From positions 2,852,001 to 2,916,000 of the forward strand of contig NZ_JAUSZM010000003.1 in the NCBI RefSeq assembly GCF_030817655.1: DNA of 64,000 nt, in the 5' to 3' direction. Shown in pieces: positions 25,165 to 36,538 of this stretch. The translations under genes and the position numbers were made by a program. Under the pieces are notes generated by a model. That model saw nothing but the letters and a program-made list of their open reading frames with translations. It was not told the origin of the DNA and made no database searches. How positions within the stretch are numbered: the stretch's first letter is position 1; each line of letters begins with the position of its first letter. This DNA comes from Streptomyces sp. V4I2 (GTDB lineage Bacteria > Actinomycetota > Actinomycetes > Streptomycetales > Streptomycetaceae).

Positions 25165-26146
25165 CCGGTTCCGGTTCCGTGGCGTCCGTCGGAGCGGGGT
25201 CGGCCGGGCGGCGGGCGCGGGCCTCCAGATACAAGGACAGGGACAGGAGCAGGACGCCCAGGGCCAGGAAGCCCCAGGGCAGGTACGAGGTCATCAGCAG
25301 GACCAGCATGCGGTTGGACTTGACCAGGTCGACGGTGTACGCGATGTAGTCCTCGCGCATCTTCACGTGGCCGGCGAACGCCGTCACCTTCTCGCGGTCG
25401 CCGAGCAGGGTGCCGCCGCGCAGTTCCTCCTTGTGGATCTCCTCGCCGTAGACGGGGGCGCCGGTCAGCGGTTCGACCCAGAACTTGCGGACCGTGGTGT
25501 ACCAGCGGGTGGTGCCGGTCTCGGCGACCGACTCGGGCGTGATGCCCGCGACGGGCATGGCCTTGGGGAAGGGCACCTTGGTCCAGGGGATGGTCTGCTC
25601 GAAGTAGTAGACCTCGACGCCCCGGAAGTCCTGGGTGCCCTTGTAGTGGATCGGGGCCGTGATGCGGGCCTGCGCGTCGAAGTACTCGTAGTCCCGTTTC
25701 TCCGTCAGGAACGGCCACTTGAACTCGATGCCCTCGCGCCTGACCGGGTCGCCGTCGACCATCTCGCCGGTGGCGTGGACGGGTTCCTGGGTGTGGGCGT
25801 CGAAGATGTAGCGCTCGGGGATCCTGGAGACCATCTTGCCGTCGGGGCCCTGGACGTAGGACAGGCCGTCCCAGACGACGACGTCCTTTCCTGCCGTCTT
25901 CTCGATCTTCTCGGAGGCCTCCACGTTGCCCTTGAGGGTCTGCACGATGGTGACCTTGGGGACCTTCTTCGCCTTCATCGTGCCGTAGTCGAGGAGGGTG
26001 GCGTCCTTCGCCTCCAGGACCATGTCCTGGTACTGGTTCGCCGGGATCTTGGCCAGGCGCGGGAAGGCGTACCAGCGCACCAGCGGGGACAGCGCCGCGA
26101 AGAGCACGGCGAGGGCGAGCAGGACGAGACTGGACTTTCGGCGCAT
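25154..26146 (-). CDS. DUF3068-family membrane-anchored protein
   Basis: A 330-residue protein with a helix at each end: [20 protein letters not shown] at the N-terminus and a C-terminal segment near 290-310 ([20 protein letters not shown]). They enclose a large extracytoplasmic domain. The order of conserved parts, such as [40 protein letters not shown] and [20 protein letters not shown], matches DUF3068, an actinobacterial family of unknown function sometimes compared with porin PorA. The 3' end overlaps the restored end of hrpB by 11 bp on the other strand. A 44-residue membrane protein gene lies just upstream. Confidence 0.8.
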   Translation of the reverse strand: MRRKSSLVLLALAVLFAALSPLVRWYAFPRLAKIPANQYQDMVLEAKDATLLDYGTMKAKKVPKVTIVQTLKGNVEASEKIEKTAGKDVVVWDGLSYVQGPDGKMVSRIPERYIFDAHTQEPVHATGEMVDGDPVRREGIEFKWPFLTEKRDYEYFDAQARITAPIHYKGTQDFRGVEVYYFEQTIPWTKVPFPKAMPVAGITPESVAETGTTRWYTTVRKFWVEPLTGAPVYGEEIHKEELRGGTLLGDREKVTAFAGHVKMREDYIAYTVDLVKSNRMLVLLMTSYLPWGFLALGVLLLSLSLYLEARARRPADPAPTDATEPEPVTA

Positions 26147-26167
26147 CTCGGTCTCCCTCGCGAGTCG

Positions 26168-26302
26168 TTACGGGTGTGCGGGCACCGTCGTCAGCAGCGG
26201 CTTCGGGGACGTGTCGCCCGACGGTGCGCCCACGGCGGTGATGGTCAGGACCAGGGCGAGCGCGACGGCGAGACCGGTCGCGGCGGCGATCAGGGCACGC
26301 AT
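26168..26302 (-). CDS. SPW_0924-type small membrane protein
   Basis: A 44-residue protein reading MRALIAAATGLAVALALVLT, then ITAVGAPSGDTSPKPLLTTV and PAHP. One transmembrane helix or signal anchor is followed by the conserved PSG.TSPKPLLTTVP tail of the Streptomyces SPW_0924 family. Its function is unknown. The ATG at 26302 has GGAGG five bases upstream, a strong site that supports this short gene over the longer open frame. It is 21 bp upstream of the DUF3068 gene and probably cotranscribed with it. Confidence 0.8.
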   Translation of the reverse strand: MRALIAAATGLAVALALVLTITAVGAPSGDTSPKPLLTTVPAHP

Positions 26303-26390
26303 GCCTGCCTCCGGGCGAGCTGGAACTGATACATCGTCAGGTCCGGCACCGTAGCAACGGGCGGGTGAGATGAGAACACGTTGCACACAC

Positions 26391-26427
26391 AACGGCGGCG
26401 CCCCCCTTTCGGGAGGGCGCCGCCGTT
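26391..26427 (-). terminator. strong hairpin downstream of the transglycosylase
   Basis: AACGGCGGCGCCC and GGGCGCCGCCGTT form a perfect 13-bp stem with an 11-base loop, 28 bp past the transglycosylase stop codon. It separates that gene from the SPW_0924-DUF3068 pair on the same strand. Confidence 0.75.
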
Positions 26428-26456
26428 ACGAAGTACCGCTGTGACGAAGTACCGCT
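26425..26456. repeat. 16-nt tandem duplication at the transglycosylase stop codon
   Basis: GTTACGAAGTACCGCT (26425-26440) is followed directly by GTGACGAAGTACCGCT (26441-26456); 15 of 16 bases match. The stop codon of the transglycosylase lies at the edge of the second copy, so one copy was duplicated beyond the stop. Confidence 0.7.
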
Positions 26457-28182
26457 ATGTGGAAGGGCTGGCCGACGGGCTCGGGGACGAGGTCTCCGCC
26501 GCCGCCACGGTCAGCGTGACGTTCAGCGCCGCGCCGCCCGCGGTGGTGATGCGGAGCATGAACGTGCCGGTGGTGTCGTCCGCGTACAGCTTCGGCAGCT
26601 TCAGTAGGCCGTTCGCGTCCGTCTCCAGGCCGGTCAGGGTGCGTACGGTCTTGCCGCCCGCGTCCTTGAAGTAGGGGCCCTTGTCGTTCGCGGTCGGGTC
26701 GAGCACCGACTTGATCAGCGTGGCGGTGGCGGCCACCTTGTCGGCGACCTTGCCGTCGTACGTCGCCTTCACCTCGACCTGCTCGGCGAACTCGCCGCCC
26801 GGCACGCAGGTCAGCGCGGTGTCGCTGGTGCGGGCGAGGGTGTCGGCGGCGCGCTCGGCGACGGTGGCCGTGTAGTCGAGGCCGCTGATGGAACGGCCCA
26901 CGACGGTCGCGCGGACGGTAAAGGTTCCCGTCTTCTCGCCCGCCTGCAGCGCGGGCGCGACGGCCACGCCGGTGCTGTTGGTGACGACCGTCGCGACGCT
27001 CTCGCCGCCGGTGAAGGTGGTGTCCGTGGCACCGACGATCGTGAACCGGATGCGGACCTTGGCGACGGCCGCGCCGGCCTTGGTCTCGGCCCGGGTGCTC
27101 ACCCTCTCCGTGAACGCGTCGCCCGCCTGCGCGGTGAGCTTCGCGGTGCCCGCGTCCTCCAGGTGGTCCACCGTGTCGGTGGGGGTGGCGGGCGTGGACG
27201 GAGGCGTGGTGCTCGGCGGGCTCGTCGTGGGCGGCTTCGGGTTCGGGGTGCCGGTTTCGGGCTTCTGCGGCTTGGGGCTGGGCTTGACCGAGGCCGGCGG
27301 CGTTGGCGACGGCGACGGCGTGACGGTCGCGCTGTCGTTGTCGTCGCTGCGGTCGCTGGGCAGTGTGCCGGTGCCGTCCGGGATCTCGTGGGTGCCCTTG
27401 CGGTAGTACTCCAGCCACGACAGGACCGTGTTCAGGTAGTCCTGCGAGTGGTTGTAGCTGAGGATCGCGCTGTTGAGATCGGCCTGGGTGGACAGGTCCC
27501 AGCCGAAGCGGCACAGGTAGTGGCCCGCCGCGAGCGCGGCGTCGTAGATGTTGTTGGGGTTCTTCTTGCCGTCACCGTTGCCGTCGCGGCCCGCCCACGC
27601 CCAGGTGGAGGGGATGAACTGCATGGGGCCGACGGCCTGGTCGTACGTGCTGTTGCCGTCGTACGCGCCGTTGTCGGTGTCCTTGATGAGCGCGAAGCCG
27701 TTGCCGTCGAGCTGCGGGCCGAGGATCGCGGAGGTCGTGTCGCCGTTCGCGGCGACCTGGCCGCCGCGGGCCTGGCCCGACTCGACCTTGCCGATGGCGG
27801 CGAGGAGTTCCCAGGGCAGGTTGCAGCCGGGCTTGGCCGACCGCAGTTCGGACGCGGCCTTCTTGTAGGCGTCGAGGACGGTCGCGGGGATGCCGGCCTC
27901 GGTCGCGGTGTCGCCCCGGGAGGCGGGCGTGCCGATGGTCGGCGAGGGGCTCGGGCTGTTCAGGGGCGGCAGGTCCGTGTAGTACGGCGAGTTGCCGGTC
28001 GCGCCGCCGGTGCCGGCGGCCGCGTCGGGCGAGGTCTCGGCGCCGGTGGTGGCCGGTCTGCCGCCCTGGTCGTCGGCCGTCGCGCCCGGTCCCTGCGAGG
28101 CGGACAGGGCCGCGACCGCGAGCGCGGCCACGGCGGTGGTTGCCGCACCCTTGCGCAGCCTCCTGCCGAATTGCGCCGCCAT
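26455..28182 (-). CDS. secreted lytic murein transglycosylase with Ig-like tail
   Basis: A 575-residue exported enzyme. A Sec-type signal (RRLRKGAATTAVAALAVAAL, then SASQGPGATA) precedes a Ser/Pro/Thr-rich segment and a lysozyme-like transglycosylase domain (~115-280). The candidate catalytic glutamate is in AAIGKVESGQARGG; QAVGPMQFIPSTWAWAGRDG and NPNNIYDAALAAGHYLCRFG are typical of the family. A long Pro/Ser/Thr linker (~300-350) leads to about 220 residues that look like two bacterial Ig-like domains (KVRIRFTIVGATDTTFTGGE and AEQVEVKATYDGKVADKVAA). The role is cleaving peptidoglycan glycan strands. The ATG at 28182 has GGGAGGGG upstream. A tandem duplication touches the stop codon. Confidence 0.87.
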   Translation of the reverse strand: MAAQFGRRLRKGAATTAVAALAVAALSASQGPGATADDQGGRPATTGAETSPDAAAGTGGATGNSPYYTDLPPLNSPSPSPTIGTPASRGDTATEAGIPATVLDAYKKAASELRSAKPGCNLPWELLAAIGKVESGQARGGQVAANGDTTSAILGPQLDGNGFALIKDTDNGAYDGNSTYDQAVGPMQFIPSTWAWAGRDGNGDGKKNPNNIYDAALAAGHYLCRFGWDLSTQADLNSAILSYNHSQDYLNTVLSWLEYYRKGTHEIPDGTGTLPSDRSDDNDSATVTPSPSPTPPASVKPSPKPQKPETGTPNPKPPTTSPPSTTPPSTPATPTDTVDHLEDAGTAKLTAQAGDAFTERVSTRAETKAGAAVAKVRIRFTIVGATDTTFTGGESVATVVTNSTGVAVAPALQAGEKTGTFTVRATVVGRSISGLDYTATVAERAADTLARTSDTALTCVPGGEFAEQVEVKATYDGKVADKVAATATLIKSVLDPTANDKGPYFKDAGGKTVRTLTGLETDANGLLKLPKLYADDTTGTFMLRITTAGGAALNVTLTVAAAETSSPSPSASPST

Positions 28183-28471
28183 AAAGTGAACCCCTCCCGT
28201 GGACGCCCGAGCGCCCGTCTCTGTCTGTCCTGTCCGTCTGTGCTGCGTGTCCGTCTGTCCTGCTCGACCTGGTGTGACTGTCGACCCGCCGTGAGGGTTG
28301 CCCCCCGTGGCGAGGTTCATGTCCGGTCCGGCCGTGCTCCCCAGCAGGGGGCCCAGGTGACCCTACGACAACTTCCTTTCCTCGGGCACCCGTTCGTGCC
28401 CGATTTTCACCGGTTGGCCATGTGGGATCGTGGCGTGATCGGTCGTTCGTATCCACGTCCAAGGAGCCTCG

Positions 28472-29323
28472 TTGCCGTTCACTCTGAGCCATGCGGCAGC
28501 CGTACTGCCCGTCGTGCGCACCGACGGAACCGGCCGGGGCCGACTCGTGCCGGCCGTGCTCGTGGCGGGTTCCTTCGCGCCCGACATGACCTACTACACG
28601 GCGAGTGTCCTGTCCGGGGCGATGGAGTTCGGCGAGTTCACGCACTCCTTCCCTGGCGTTCTCACATTCGACGTACTGGTCGCCTGGGCGCTGGTCGGGC
28701 TGTGGCTGCTGGTGCGCGAGCCGCTGGTGGCGCTGCTGCCGCCGGCCCGGCAGGGGCGGGTGGCGACGCTGTCGCGCTGCGGGGCGCCACGGGCGCGCGT
28801 ACGGCCCGCTTCGGTGGCGTGGTGGTACGTGTCCGCCGCGCTCGGTGCGCTGACCCACGTCGTGTGGGACGCGTTCACGCACCTCGACCGGTGGGGGATG
28901 CGGCTGATTCCCGTCCTCGGCGAGAGGGTGGCGGGTTCCCCTTTGTACTGGTACCTGCAGTACGGCGGTTCCGCGGTGGCCGCGGTCGTGATCGCCGTGT
29001 TCGTCGCGTACGCGCTACGGCGGACGCCCGCAGCCGAGCCGGTGGGGGTCCCGGCACTGTCGGTACGGGACCGGTGGTGGGCCGGCGTCGTGATCGGCGG
29101 CTGCGCGCTCGTCGGGGCGGTGGAGCGGACGACGCGGTGGTGGGAGTACTCGGGGTCCACCGCGAAGCCCTGGGAGCTGATTCCGACGCTGTGCTTCGGA
29201 GCGGGCGCGGGGCTCGTCCTGGGGGTCGTGCTGTACGCCGCCGGGGTCAGGGTGTGGCGTCCGGCCCCGGTGTCCGACGGTTCGGGCGTCGGCGAGACGG
29301 AGCGTCGATCGGCCACTCGTTGA
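28472..29323 (+). CDS. DUF4184-family membrane protein
   Basis: A 283-residue integral membrane protein with about six or seven helices, starting MPFTLSHAAAVLPVVR. This N-terminal FT.SHAA..P motif and the later HSFPGVLTFD and ALTHVVWDAFTHLDRWG, whose histidines and aspartates resemble a membrane metal site, identify the DUF4184 family. Its function is unknown. It starts with TTG at 28472, supported by AAGGAG five bases upstream. Its 3' end overlaps the convergent hypothetical gene by 77 bp. Confidence 0.8.
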   Translation: MPFTLSHAAAVLPVVRTDGTGRGRLVPAVLVAGSFAPDMTYYTASVLSGAMEFGEFTHSFPGVLTFDVLVAWALVGLWLLVREPLVALLPPARQGRVATLSRCGAPRARVRPASVAWWYVSAALGALTHVVWDAFTHLDRWGMRLIPVLGERVAGSPLYWYLQYGGSAVAAVVIAVFVAYALRRTPAAEPVGVPALSVRDRWWAGVVIGGCALVGAVERTTRWWEYSGSTAKPWELIPTLCFGAGAGLVLGVVLYAAGVRVWRPAPVSDGSGVGETERRSATR

Positions 29324-29735
29324 CAGCGGTGAACACCGTGAACGTGGGCATCGGACGCGACCGGGGCAGCAGTGTGAGGCCCAGCGCCAGATAGCCGCGG
29401 CCCAGATCCACCCACAGCCGCCAGACGGATGCCTCGCGCTTCTGCCGCCGTACGGCGTCCCGCTCGCGGCGATCGAGCCGGCGCCGGGTGCTTGCGGCGG
29501 CGTGGTGGAGGGCTGCTTGGCGGAGGGCCGCCGCGAGGCCAGTGGGGATGCGGGCGGTGCCGGCGGTGGTCGCGCGGCGCAGGACCGTGGCCGGGTCGGT
29601 GGGGATGCGGGCGGTACTTGCGGTGGCCGAGAAGGCCGGGACCGGCGGGGGCGGTGCAGGCGGGGCCGTCTTGGCGTGCGCCTTTGCCTGCGCCCGTGCC
29701 TGGGCCGTCCGGCGGTGGAGCATGCGTATACCCAT
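29247..29735 (-). CDS. hypothetical protein, basic and alanine/proline-rich
   Basis: A 162-residue protein I do not recognise. The N-terminal half is low-complexity and contains an imperfect repeat (TARIPTDPATVLRR and TARIPTGLAAALRQ). The C-terminal half includes a hydrophobic patch, VWRLWVDLGRGYLALGLTLL, then PMPTFTVFTAVNEWPID. That part looks like a real conserved region, possibly membrane-associated. The ATG at 29735 (MGIRMLHRRT) is weakly supported by AGGA. The last 77 bp overlap the 3' end of the DUF4184 gene on the other strand. Without a search I cannot exclude that only part of it is coding. Confidence 0.5.
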   Translation of the reverse strand: MGIRMLHRRTAQARAQAKAHAKTAPPAPPPPVPAFSATASTARIPTDPATVLRRATTAGTARIPTGLAAALRQAALHHAAASTRRRLDRRERDAVRRQKREASVWRLWVDLGRGYLALGLTLLPRSRPMPTFTVFTAVNEWPIDAPSRRRPNRRTPGPDATP

Positions 29736-29918
29736 GCCCGCATCCTTACGGGCCGGGGCGCCGGGGGGCGTCTTCGCGGGGGCCACGTGAGTGACGGGTC
29801 CCTCCGAGGGTGGGGCGGGGGGCTGTGCGGGTGGGTTGAGCTGAGGGTGGGGCGTGCGGCGGGGGACGTGCAGGTGGGGGGCGGGCCTGTGGCGAGGGTC
29901 TTCGCCCCTCGATGCAGC

Positions 29919-29964
29919 GCGGAGGGCACGCTCTCACAGCCTCTGCCGGGAGCGGGCCCTCCGC
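29919..29964 (-). terminator. polA terminator hairpin
   Basis: GCGGAGGGC and GCCCTCCGC form a perfect 9-bp stem, extended inside by CGCTC/GAGCG. The hairpin begins 15 bp beyond the polA stop codon. Confidence 0.65.
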
Positions 29965-29978
29965 ACGACCGCCGGAGG

Positions 29979-32705
29979 CTAGTGCGCTGCCGATTCCCAG
30001 TCCGGGCCGACGCCGACCGAGACGTCGAGGGGGGCTCGGAGGTGGACGGCGTTGGCCATTTCGTGGCGGAGGAGTTCCTCGGTGGCGGCTCGCTCGCCGG
30101 GGGCGATTTCCAGGACGATTTCGTCGTGGACCTGGAGGAGCATGCGGGACCTGAGGTCCGCCTTCTCCAGCGCCTGGCCCACCTTCAGCATGGCGATCTT
30201 GACGATGTCCGCGGCCGTGCCCTGGATGGGCGCGTTGAGGGCCATGCGCTCGGCCGCCTCGCGGCGCTGGCGGTTGTCGCTGTTGAGGTCGGGCAGATAG
30301 CGGCGGCGCCCGAAGAGCGTCGCCGTGTAACCGGTCGCCCTCGCCTCGTCCACGGCCCGGCGCAGATAATCCCGTACGCCGCCGAAGCGCTCGAAGTACG
30401 CGTCCATCAGGCCACGGGCCTCGGCCGCCTCGATGTTCAGCTGCTGGGAGAGGCCGAAGGCCGACAGGCCGTACGCCAGGCCGTACGACATCGCCTTGAT
30501 CTTGCGCCGCATCTCCGCGTCGACCGCGGCGGGCTCGACCGCGAACACCTGCGCGGCGGCCGTCGTGTGCAGGTCCTCGCCGGAGGTGAACGCCTCGATG
30601 AGGCCCGCGTCCTCGGACAGGTGGGCCATCACGCGCAGTTCGATCTGGCTGTAGTCGGCCGTCATGAGGGACTCGAAGCCCTCCCCCACCACGAAGCCGC
30701 GGCGGATGGCCCGGCCCTCGTCCGTGCGGACGGGGATGTTCTGCAGGTTCGGGTCCGTCGAGGAGAGCCGGCCGGTCGCCGCCACCGTCTGGTTGAAGGT
30801 GGTGTGGATACGGCCGTCCGTCGCGACCGTCTTGATGAGGCCTTCGACGGTGACGCGCAGCTTGGCCTGCTCGCGGTGCCGGAGCATGATCACCGGCAGT
30901 TCGTTGTCCGTCTGGGTCGCGAGCCAGGCCAGGGCGTCGGCGTCGGTGGTGTAGCCGGTCTTGGTCTTCTTCGTCTTCGGCAGGGCGAGCTCGCCGAAGA
31001 GGACCTCCTGGAGCTGCTTGGGCGAGCCGAGGTTGAACTCGTGCCCGGCCGCCGCGTGGGCCTCCTTCACGGCCTGCTGGACGGCGCCCGCGAACATCTG
31101 CTCCATGGCCTCCAGGTGGGCCCGGTCGGCCGCGATGCCGTGCCGCTCCATCCGGGCCAGCAGGGCGGAGGTGGGCAGCTCCACGTCCCGCAGCAGTTCC
31201 GCTGCGCCCACCTCCTGGAGGCGGCTCTCGAAGGCCTCCCCCAGGTCGAGGATCGCGCGGGCCTGGACCATCAGGGCCTCGGCCTCGGCACCGTCGTCCG
31301 TACCGAAGGCCAGCTGCCCGTCGGCCGCCGCGGCGGGCGCCAGCTCCCGGTGCAGGTACTCCATGGACAGCGCGTCCAGGTCGAAGGAGCGACGGCCCGG
31401 CTTGACCAGGTAGGCGGCGAGCGCGGTGTCCATGCGCACACCTTCGACCGTCCAGCCGTGCTCGGCGAAGACGCGCATCACGCCCTTGGCGTTGTGGAGG
31501 ATCTTCGGGCGGTCCGGGTCGGCGAGCCAGGCCGCGAACCCCGTCTCGTCGGCCTCGTCCAGCTGCGACGGGTCGAACCAGGCCGCCGCTCCCCCGCCCG
31601 CGGCGAGCGCGACCTCGGCGACCGAGCCGGAGCCGAGCGCCCAGGTGTCGACCGTGGCCATGCCGAGGACCTCGGTGGCGTGCTCGGTGAGCCACGGGGC
31701 CAGCTCGCCAGTGCCCAGCACGGTGCCGTCCACCGCCACGCCGCCCTCGACGACCGGAGTCGTCTCGACCTCCTCGGCGCCCGGGTCGACGGCGAGCAGC
31801 CGCTCCCGCAGCGAGGGGTTGCGGATCTCCAGGGTGTCGAGGACCATCGCGAGCGCCTTGCGGTCGTACGGCGCGCGCTCCAGGTCGGCGACCGTCTTGG
31901 GTAGCTCGACGGTGCGCACCATCTCGGTCAGCCGCCGGTTGAGCTTGACGGCCTCCAGGTGGTCGCGGAGGTTCTGCCCGGCCTTGCCCTTGACCTCGTC
32001 CACGCGCTCGACCAGGTCCGCGAACGACCCGAACTGGTTGATCCACTTCGCGGCGGTCTTCTCGCCGACACCCGGGATGCCGGGCAGGTTGTCGGACGGG
32101 TCGCCACGCAAAGCCGCGAAGTCCGGGTACTGCGCGGGCGTCAGCCCGTACTTCTCGACGACCTTCTCCGGGGTGAACCGGGTCAGCTCGGAGACGCCCT
32201 TCGTCGGGTACAGCACCGTGGTGTGCTCGCTGACCAGCTGGAAGGAGTCACGGTCGCCGGTGACGATCAGCACCTCGAAGCCCTCGGCCTCGGCCTGCGT
32301 GGCCAGGGTGGCGATGACGTCGTCCGCCTCGAAGCCGTCCACCGCGAAGCGGTGCGCGTGCATCGCGTCGAGCATTTCGCCGATCAGCTCGACCTGGCCC
32401 TTGAACTCGTCCGGGGTCTTGGAGCGGTTCGCCTTGTACTCCGTGAACTCCTCGGAGCGCCAGGTCTTGCGGGACACGTCGAAGGCCACCGCGAAGTGCG
32501 TGGGCGACTCGTCGCGCAGGGTGTTGGCCAGCATCGACGCGAAGCCGTAGATCGCGTTCGTCGGCTGGCCCGTCGCCGTCGTGAAGTTCTCCGCGGGCAG
32601 CGCGAAGAACGCGCGGTACGCCAGCGAGTGCCCGTCCATGAGCATCAGGCGGGGCCGGTCGCCGCCGGAGGAGTTTGCGGTCGTCTTCGATGCTGTTTCT
32701 GCCAC
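29979..32705 (-). CDS. polA: DNA polymerase I
   Basis: A 908-residue repair and Okazaki-fragment polymerase. Residues ~20-310 are the 5'-3' exonuclease (LMLMDGHSLAYRAFFALPAE, VDGFEADDVIATLA, VTGDRDSFQLV, GDPSDNLPGIPGVGEKTA). The middle domain (~330-520) is the 3'-5' exonuclease fold but lacks most of the catalytic acidic residues, as in other actinobacterial and Taq-like enzymes. The polymerase has motif A TADYSQIELRVMAHL, motif B MRRKIKAMSYGLAYGLSAFG and motif C LLQVHDEIVLEI. The GTG at 32705 starts VAETASKTTANSS. It is divergent from the FdhF/YdeP oxidoreductase. Confidence 0.96.
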   Translation of the reverse strand: MAETASKTTANSSGGDRPRLMLMDGHSLAYRAFFALPAENFTTATGQPTNAIYGFASMLANTLRDESPTHFAVAFDVSRKTWRSEEFTEYKANRSKTPDEFKGQVELIGEMLDAMHAHRFAVDGFEADDVIATLATQAEAEGFEVLIVTGDRDSFQLVSEHTTVLYPTKGVSELTRFTPEKVVEKYGLTPAQYPDFAALRGDPSDNLPGIPGVGEKTAAKWINQFGSFADLVERVDEVKGKAGQNLRDHLEAVKLNRRLTEMVRTVELPKTVADLERAPYDRKALAMVLDTLEIRNPSLRERLLAVDPGAEEVETTPVVEGGVAVDGTVLGTGELAPWLTEHATEVLGMATVDTWALGSGSVAEVALAAGGGAAAWFDPSQLDEADETGFAAWLADPDRPKILHNAKGVMRVFAEHGWTVEGVRMDTALAAYLVKPGRRSFDLDALSMEYLHRELAPAAAADGQLAFGTDDGAEAEALMVQARAILDLGEAFESRLQEVGAAELLRDVELPTSALLARMERHGIAADRAHLEAMEQMFAGAVQQAVKEAHAAAGHEFNLGSPKQLQEVLFGELALPKTKKTKTGYTTDADALAWLATQTDNELPVIMLRHREQAKLRVTVEGLIKTVATDGRIHTTFNQTVAATGRLSSTDPNLQNIPVRTDEGRAIRRGFVVGEGFESLMTADYSQIELRVMAHLSEDAGLIEAFTSGEDLHTTAAAQVFAVEPAAVDAEMRRKIKAMSYGLAYGLSAFGLSQQLNIEAAEARGLMDAYFERFGGVRDYLRRAVDEARATGYTATLFGRRRYLPDLNSDNRQRREAAERMALNAPIQGTAADIVKIAMLKVGQALEKADLRSRMLLQVHDEIVLEIAPGERAATEELLRHEMANAVHLRAPLDVSVGVGPDWESAAH

Positions 32706-32868
32706 GCCCCCGATCCTGCCACGCCCCACTGACAGTCGACCGCCATCGGACGTTCCCGCCGGTCCGGCGCAAGCAGTGCTCACGTTCCACCACCCGCCCG
32801 GACACGATCGTTGTCACCGGCGCGTGCGAGGATCGGAGAGGTACTTCACATGCGAAGGAGAGCGCGCG

Positions 32869-35163
<2,295 letters not shown>

Positions 35164-35230
35164 GCGTTTGCTCAGCCGGAGACAGCCGTACGGTCAGCCG
35201 TACCGATCACCACGAACGGAGCCGGGCGCC

Positions 35231-35719
35231 ATGGGCGAGCAGCAGCACGTGAAGTTCCCGCAGAAGGTCATCGACGAGTACGCCGCACTCGGGGTGGACC
35301 TTCCCGCGCTGTTCTCCGCGGGGCACCTCGGGACGCGGATGGGCGTGCAGATCGTCGAGGCGTCGGCGGAACGGGTCGTCGGCACGATGCCGGTCGAGGG
35401 GAACACCCAGCCGTACGGACTGCTCCACGGAGGCGCCTCCGCCGTGCTCGCCGAGACGCTCGGGTCGGTGGGGTCGATGCTGCACGGCGGCAGTACGAAG
35501 ATCGCGGTCGGCGTCGACCTCAACTGCACGCACCACCGGGGGGCGCGGTCGGGACTGGTGACCGGCGTCGCCACGCCTGTCCATCGCGGACGCTCCACGG
35601 CAACGTACGAGATCGTGATCACCGACGAGACAGGCCGACGCGTCTGCACCGCCCGCCTCACCTGCCTCCTGCGGGACGTCTCACCGACCGACGAGGCCAA
35701 CATGCGCGCGGCAGGCTGA
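35231..35719 (+). CDS. PaaI-type hotdog-fold thioesterase
   Basis: A 162-residue cytoplasmic acyl-CoA thioesterase-like protein. The hotdog core has GTRMGVQIVEASAERVVGTM, then the PaaI motif NTQPYGLLHGGASAVLAET, with the conserved HGG and the catalytic-region glutamate. VGVDLNCTHHRGARSGLVTG and RSTATYEIVITDETGRRVCT follow. The acyl group is unknown. The ATG at 35231 follows GGAG by nine bases. The gene ends at the start of a repeat-rich intergenic region. Confidence 0.85.
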   Translation: MGEQQHVKFPQKVIDEYAALGVDLPALFSAGHLGTRMGVQIVEASAERVVGTMPVEGNTQPYGLLHGGASAVLAETLGSVGSMLHGGSTKIAVGVDLNCTHHRGARSGLVTGVATPVHRGRSTATYEIVITDETGRRVCTARLTCLLRDVSPTDEANMRAAG

Positions 35720-36538
35720 CGCGGGCGGAGTTCAGCTACCGCGCGCTTCGGGTCACCCCGCGCGGCTGCGGACGCCCCTGGGGGCTCCGCCCCCAGACCC
35801 CCGACCTATGCCCACCCACCACCCGACTCGGTAAGTCAACAGGTGAACGTCACACCTGGGGGCTGCGCCCCCAACGGGTGGGTGGGGGCTGGGGATGCCC
35901 TCTATCCACCGCCCGACTCGGCCGCGCGAGAGACGGGCCTCACCCCAGCCGCTGCACCCCAGCGGGTGAGCGAGGGCCAGGGATGGACTCAATCCACCGC
36001 CCGGTTCGGTGGAGCCAGAAGCGGGCCTCGCCCAAACTCTGCACCCCAACGGGGGCATGGGGGCCAGAGACGGGCTCCATCACCGCCCGACTCGGTGAAA
36101 CCACAGGCGCACCTCGCCCCTGGGGTCGCGCCCAGCGGGTGAGCGGGGGCCAGGGATGGGCTCAGGCGCAATTCACCGCCCGACCCGGTTGGTTGAGAGG
36201 TGAGGGTTTCGGTCTGGGGACTGCGGTCAGAGTGGGCTTCTGCCCGACACTCGACTCGGAGGGCCGACCGGTGGGCTGAGGGAACAGCCGCAAGCCGCAC
36301 GCTCCCGCAGTCGCGTACGGCGGGAAGGGGACGTGTCGGGGGGTGTCCGCCCGCAGCGGTTGGCGCGTCCACGCCGGTACCTCCCTGGCCGACCGATTTC
36401 GCGCCGTTCCGAGGACGGACACCCCCCGGCGCGGCCCCGACCCCCACACAACCGAAGGCGCTACGCGCACCCCCACCCACCCCGCACAGGCCGCCGCAGG
36501 CATCCGCACACCACACCCCCGCCCGCTACCTTGCCCTC
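35720..36538. other. 819-bp gap without credible genes
   Basis: Between the thioesterase and the secreted hypothetical protein the sequence is GC-rich and repetitive, and holds about five degenerate repeats (35822-36259). Reading frames in both strands cover it, but they consist of the repeat itself and lack ribosome-binding sites. The rightmost ~250 bp shows no clear repeat and ends in a TACCTT box just before the next gene. Confidence 0.6.
35822..36259. repeat. degenerate tandem repeat of about 88 bp, five copies
   Basis: The block CCCGACTCGG or a close variant recurs at 35822, 35912, 36000, 36086 and 36179, with a partial copy near 36250. The period is 86-93 bp, except that the last is shorter. 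Between the blocks are related segments such as GGGTGAGCGAGGGCCAGGGA and CAGGGATGG. One copy contains the hairpin GGGGGC-TGC-GCCCCC. Copies differ by many substitutions, which suggests age. Confidence 0.65.

Noticed and set aside
22569..25349. Long hrpB reading frame as a 926-residue protein
   Set aside because: The last 120 residues are out of frame with the family; the restored frame ends at 25164.
28183..28471. Possible c-di-AMP (ydaO) riboswitch before the transglycosylase
   Set aside because: Such switches occur before cell-wall hydrolases in Streptomyces, but I could not match the conserved ydaO segments on the minus strand.
35753..36279. Open frames on both strands in the repeat-rich gap
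   Set aside because: They translate the tandem repeat, have no ribosome-binding sites and no recognisable domain.
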